Part shown: positions 5,198 to 7,374 of the stretch, piece by piece
How the letters are laid out: every line of letters starts with the position of its first letter
How positions within the stretch are numbered: position 1 is the stretch's first letter
Origin: an uncultured Flavobacteriales bacterium
Lineage (GTDB): Bacteria > Bacteroidota > Bacteroidia > Flavobacteriales > Vicingaceae
Direction of reading: 5' to 3'
DNA: 7,374 bases
Assembly: GCA_946886085.1 (NCBI GenBank)
Contig: CAMPHX010000055.1
Location: 1 to 7,374, forward strand
Program-made: the position numbers and the translations under genes
The notes under the pieces: model-generated
What the model was told of the DNA's origin: nothing
Seen by the model: only the letters and a program-made list of their open reading frames with translations
Databases searched by the model: none

Positions 5198-6145
5198 TTA
5201 CATCAACCCGCTACCAGTTTTCTTTATTTCACCGCTTGCTGTTAGGTCGTCAATTAATTTATCAAGAATTCCGTTTACGAAAATCTTACTTTTAGGGGTA
5301 CTAAATCCTTTAGATAAATCGATGTATTCGTTTAGGGTAACTTTTACCGGAATAGATTTGAAAGCAGTTAATTCTGTCAACGCCATTTTCATCAACAAAA
5401 TATCTACCATGGCAATTCTTTCAATTTCCCAATTTTTGGTTTTGTTGGCAATTAGTTGAGCATTTTCAGCTTCGTTTTTTATGGTTTCCCTGAAAAGCGT
5501 TTTTACAAATTCAACATCATCTTCCTCATCACTGTAAACAGGCATTATAATAGCTGAATTATCTCCTTTTGCATCAATTTTTTTGATGGTTTTAATTACC
5601 ATACTTAACACAAAATCTATTTCATCGTAGCCCCAATAAATACTTTTTTCGCTTATTTCAGAAATGAAAAAATCGTTTTCGGCAATAATTTTTTTGAAAA
5701 TGGCTACGGCAAATTTTTTATCTTCTTCAAAACTGCTGTTTTTAGTTGAGATGTACTCTTCATAAACAGGGTGTTTTCTCATAAAGTTCATTAGTTTTAC
5801 TAATAACTCCTGATCGTTACTCCACAACAGTTTTTTATTGTTTATTGCTGTTTTTAGTTGAATGTTTTCACTAAGAATGTTAAAAACAGCATTGTCTATA
5901 AATTTTGTGTTAGGATTCAAATCCTCGGCTGAAGGTAATCTTTTTTGTTTGGCTTCTTCGTTTTTAAGCTTAGAATAATGAATAAGTTCATCACCAATAG
6001 TTAGGAATAAAAGATACAAATCGTGCATTCTTTCAAAACTATGAAAGAGGTCTTTTTCTATTTTTTGTTGATTGTCGCTCCCCGAGTGGAAGTAAGCATA
6101 AAGTGCTTGAAATGTTTTTATTCGTAAATACCTTCTGCTAATCAT
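5198..6145 (-). CDS. nusB: transcription antitermination factor NusB (long Bacteroidota form)
   Basis: RNA-binding antitermination factor. With NusE (ribosomal protein S10) it binds boxA of rRNA leaders and helps RNA polymerase through rrn operons. At 315 aa it is about twice the E. coli length, as is usual in Bacteroidota. The family signature is split. RRYLRIKTFQALYAY (residues 4-18) is the first, basic helix. The conserved core returns at NWEIERIAMVDILLMKMALTEL (238-259), IPVKVTLNEYIDLSKGFSTPKS (266-287) and FVNGILDKL (289-297). The middle (about 20-230) is a lineage-typical lysine- and glutamate-rich helical insert. Start ATG at 6145-6143 is chosen because RRYLR follows at once. The gene lies 78 bp after the dehydrogenase on the same strand, with an intrinsic terminator in the gap, so its own promoter is hard to place. 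Near-matches TAATCTTG and TAAACTTG (minus strand, 6169-6162 and 6157-6150) lack good upstream boxes. Confidence 0.95.
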   Translation of the reverse strand: MISRRYLRIKTFQALYAYFHSGSDNQQKIEKDLFHSFERMHDLYLLFLTIGDELIHYSKLKNEEAKQKRLPSAEDLNPNTKFIDNAVFNILSENIQLKTAINNKKLLWSNDQELLVKLMNFMRKHPVYEEYISTKNSSFEEDKKFAVAIFKKIIAENDFFISEISEKSIYWGYDEIDFVLSMVIKTIKKIDAKGDNSAIIMPVYSDEEDDVEFVKTLFRETIKNEAENAQLIANKTKNWEIERIAMVDILLMKMALTELTAFKSIPVKVTLNEYIDLSKGFSTPKSKIFVNGILDKLIDDLTASGEIKKTGSGLM

Positions 6146-6168
6146 TTATCAAGTTTAAAGTCAAGATT

Positions 6169-6203
6169 AAAAAAAAACACCTCCTTCTCGTTTGAAGGAG
6201 GTG
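6169..6203 (-). terminator. intrinsic terminator between the dehydrogenase and nusB
   Basis: Read on the minus strand, CACCTCCTTC (6203-6194) pairs perfectly over 10 bp with GAAGGAGGTG (6187-6178) around a six-base loop (6193-6188), followed by nine T (6177-6169). It ends the dehydrogenase transcript 21 bp after its stop. Only 23 nt separate the T-run from the nusB start codon, so nusB transcription depends on read-through or on a very short promoter region. Confidence 0.93.
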
Positions 6204-6223
6204 AGTGATGAAATTGAATTATT

Positions 6224-7312
6224 TTAAAACGAAAGTTTTATTTTACCTATAGCTTCAATACGTTCTTCGGCCATTTTATTAGCAATAGCATATGTTGGTA
6301 TATTCTCATCTTGAGAACGTTTGATTATAGTAGCTGTAGTATTGTAAATATCTTCTGCTTTAGCCATTGCCCATTCAGGAGAAAGTTCTTTTACTTCGGC
6401 ATAGCAATTAATAACACCACCCGCATTCAACATAAAATCGGGAGTGTAAATCATACCTTTTTGCATTACTGCTTCGCCATGTTTTCTTTCTTCTTTTAAT
6501 TGGTTATTGGCGGCACCAGCAATTATGCTACATTTTAAACGAGATAAAGTATCGTCATTTATAGTTGCACCCAATGCACAAGGAGCGTAAATGTCCATGT
6601 CTAAATCATAAATTTCATCTAAACCTACTACTTGTGAACCAAATTTTTGAGCAATATTTTTTAAAGTAGCTTCATGAATATCAGAAATAAAAACTTTAGC
6701 ACCTTCTTTGGTTAAGTGTTCTACTAAATATTGTCCAACATGACCAACACCTTGTACAGCAATTTTTTTACCTGCTAATGAATCGCTACCAAATTGAGCT
6801 TTAGCAGCGGCTTTCATACCTACATAAACACCGTAAGCAGTAACGGGAGAAGGATCTCCACTTTTTCCGGGTAACCCGGCAACATGGTTAGTTTCCATAT
6901 TTACCCAAGTCATATCTTGAGGAGAAATACCAACATCTTCGGCAGTAATATATTTACCACCAAGTGAGTTTACAAACTTGCCAAACCTTCTGAATAAAGC
7001 TTCATTTTTTTGAGTTCTTGAATCACCAATGATAACCGCTTTTCCACCACCAAGGTTCAAACCTGCCAAACTATTTTTGTAAGACATTCCTCTTGAAAGT
7101 CTAAGCACATCATTGATAGCTTCAGCTTCATTATTGTACATCCACATTCTTGTTCCTCCCAAAGCAGGACCTAAAGTGGTGTTATGAATGGCAATAATAG
7201 CTTTTAAGCCTGTTGCTTTATCTTGGCAAAAAACTAACTGTTCGTGGTCGGTAGTAGTCATGTGGCTAATAACCGGATTTTCAGCAAATGCTTGTTCTTT
7301 AACTGCTGTCAT
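6224..7312 (-). CDS. leucine dehydrogenase family (Glu/Leu/Phe/Val dehydrogenase)
   Basis: NAD-dependent oxidative deamination of branched-chain L-amino acids to 2-oxo acids and ammonium in the cytoplasm; the reverse reaction is also possible. The 362-aa product is close to Bacillus leucine dehydrogenase along its whole length. The substrate domain has HEQLVFCQDKATGLKAII (23-40), GPALGGTRMW (48-57), K79 and K91 (in GLNLGGGKA) as the expected substrate and catalytic lysines, and D126 in TAEDVG as the catalytic aspartate. The Rossmann motif GVGHVG (188-193) with D211 after the second strand favours NAD over NADP. DIYAPCALGA and IAGAANNQL are also present. ATG 7312-7310 gives a short N-terminal extension as in flavobacterial homologues; M18 would match the shorter Bacillus start. 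No TAnnTTTG box is visible in the 62 bp upstream inside the window. Leucine, valine and phenylalanine specificity cannot be separated with certainty from sequence alone. Confidence 0.93.
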   Translation of the reverse strand: MTAVKEQAFAENPVISHMTTTDHEQLVFCQDKATGLKAIIAIHNTTLGPALGGTRMWMYNNEAEAINDVLRLSRGMSYKNSLAGLNLGGGKAVIIGDSRTQKNEALFRRFGKFVNSLGGKYITAEDVGISPQDMTWVNMETNHVAGLPGKSGDPSPVTAYGVYVGMKAAAKAQFGSDSLAGKKIAVQGVGHVGQYLVEHLTKEGAKVFISDIHEATLKNIAQKFGSQVVGLDEIYDLDMDIYAPCALGATINDDTLSRLKCSIIAGAANNQLKEERKHGEAVMQKGMIYTPDFMLNAGGVINCYAEVKELSPEWAMAKAEDIYNTTATIIKRSQDENIPTYAIANKMAEERIEAIGKIKLSF

Positions 7313-7374
7313 GTCTTTTATTTTATTATTTAATGAGTTTGTTTCGTGTTTAGTTTCTAATATTATTCCCTAAT

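Noticed and set aside
5184..5459. 91-codon plus-strand frame opposite nusB
   Set aside because: It overlaps the most conserved C-terminal part of nusB in antisense, and the translation has no family features. The plus-strand frames at 6311-6499 and 7188-7373 are likewise shadows of the dehydrogenase gene.

Overview
The window comes from an AT-rich member of the Bacteroidota, most likely a flavobacterium. Four things point there: a DnaE of the flavobacterial type, a long (315 aa) NusB of the Bacteroidota type, promoters of the TTG-N19-TAnnTTTG class, and start codons without clear Shine-Dalgarno sequences. No rRNA, tRNA, CRISPR array, transposase or integrase gene was found.

Layout. (1) 1-3842, + strand: the 3' part of dnaE (replicative polymerase III alpha, its 5' end outside the window), then trxA (thioredoxin), closed by a strong intrinsic terminator at 3872-3905. 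(2) 3906-5197, accessory region: a REP-like palindromic element, a short doubtful reading frame, heptad-spaced TAAC motifs, a near-consensus promoter with a strongly folded leader, one gene for a six-helix DUF998-type membrane protein, a 130-bp attC-like hairpin, and a second REP-like palindrome. (3) 5198-7312, - strand: a leucine-dehydrogenase-type amino acid dehydrogenase, an intrinsic terminator, then nusB only about 23 nt downstream of that terminator's T-run.

The most interesting part is 4275-5133. The bases just before the membrane-protein gene (GTTACCTGC, 4275-4283) are the exact reverse complement of the bases just after it (GCAGGTAAC, 4999-5007). The second copy opens a long hairpin that ends in GTTAGC. 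In integron gene cassettes the start of the cassette is complementary to the R'' box of the cassette's own attC, so this looks like a single integron-type cassette with a diverged GTTA core. It sits between two housekeeping blocks and has no integrase nearby. A promoter at 4152-4181 points into it. This reading is inferred from sequence symmetry alone.

The remaining genes are core functions: replication (dnaE), redox (trxA), rRNA-operon antitermination (nusB) and branched-chain amino acid catabolism (the dehydrogenase). The accessory gene and nusB converge, with no intrinsic terminator between them.
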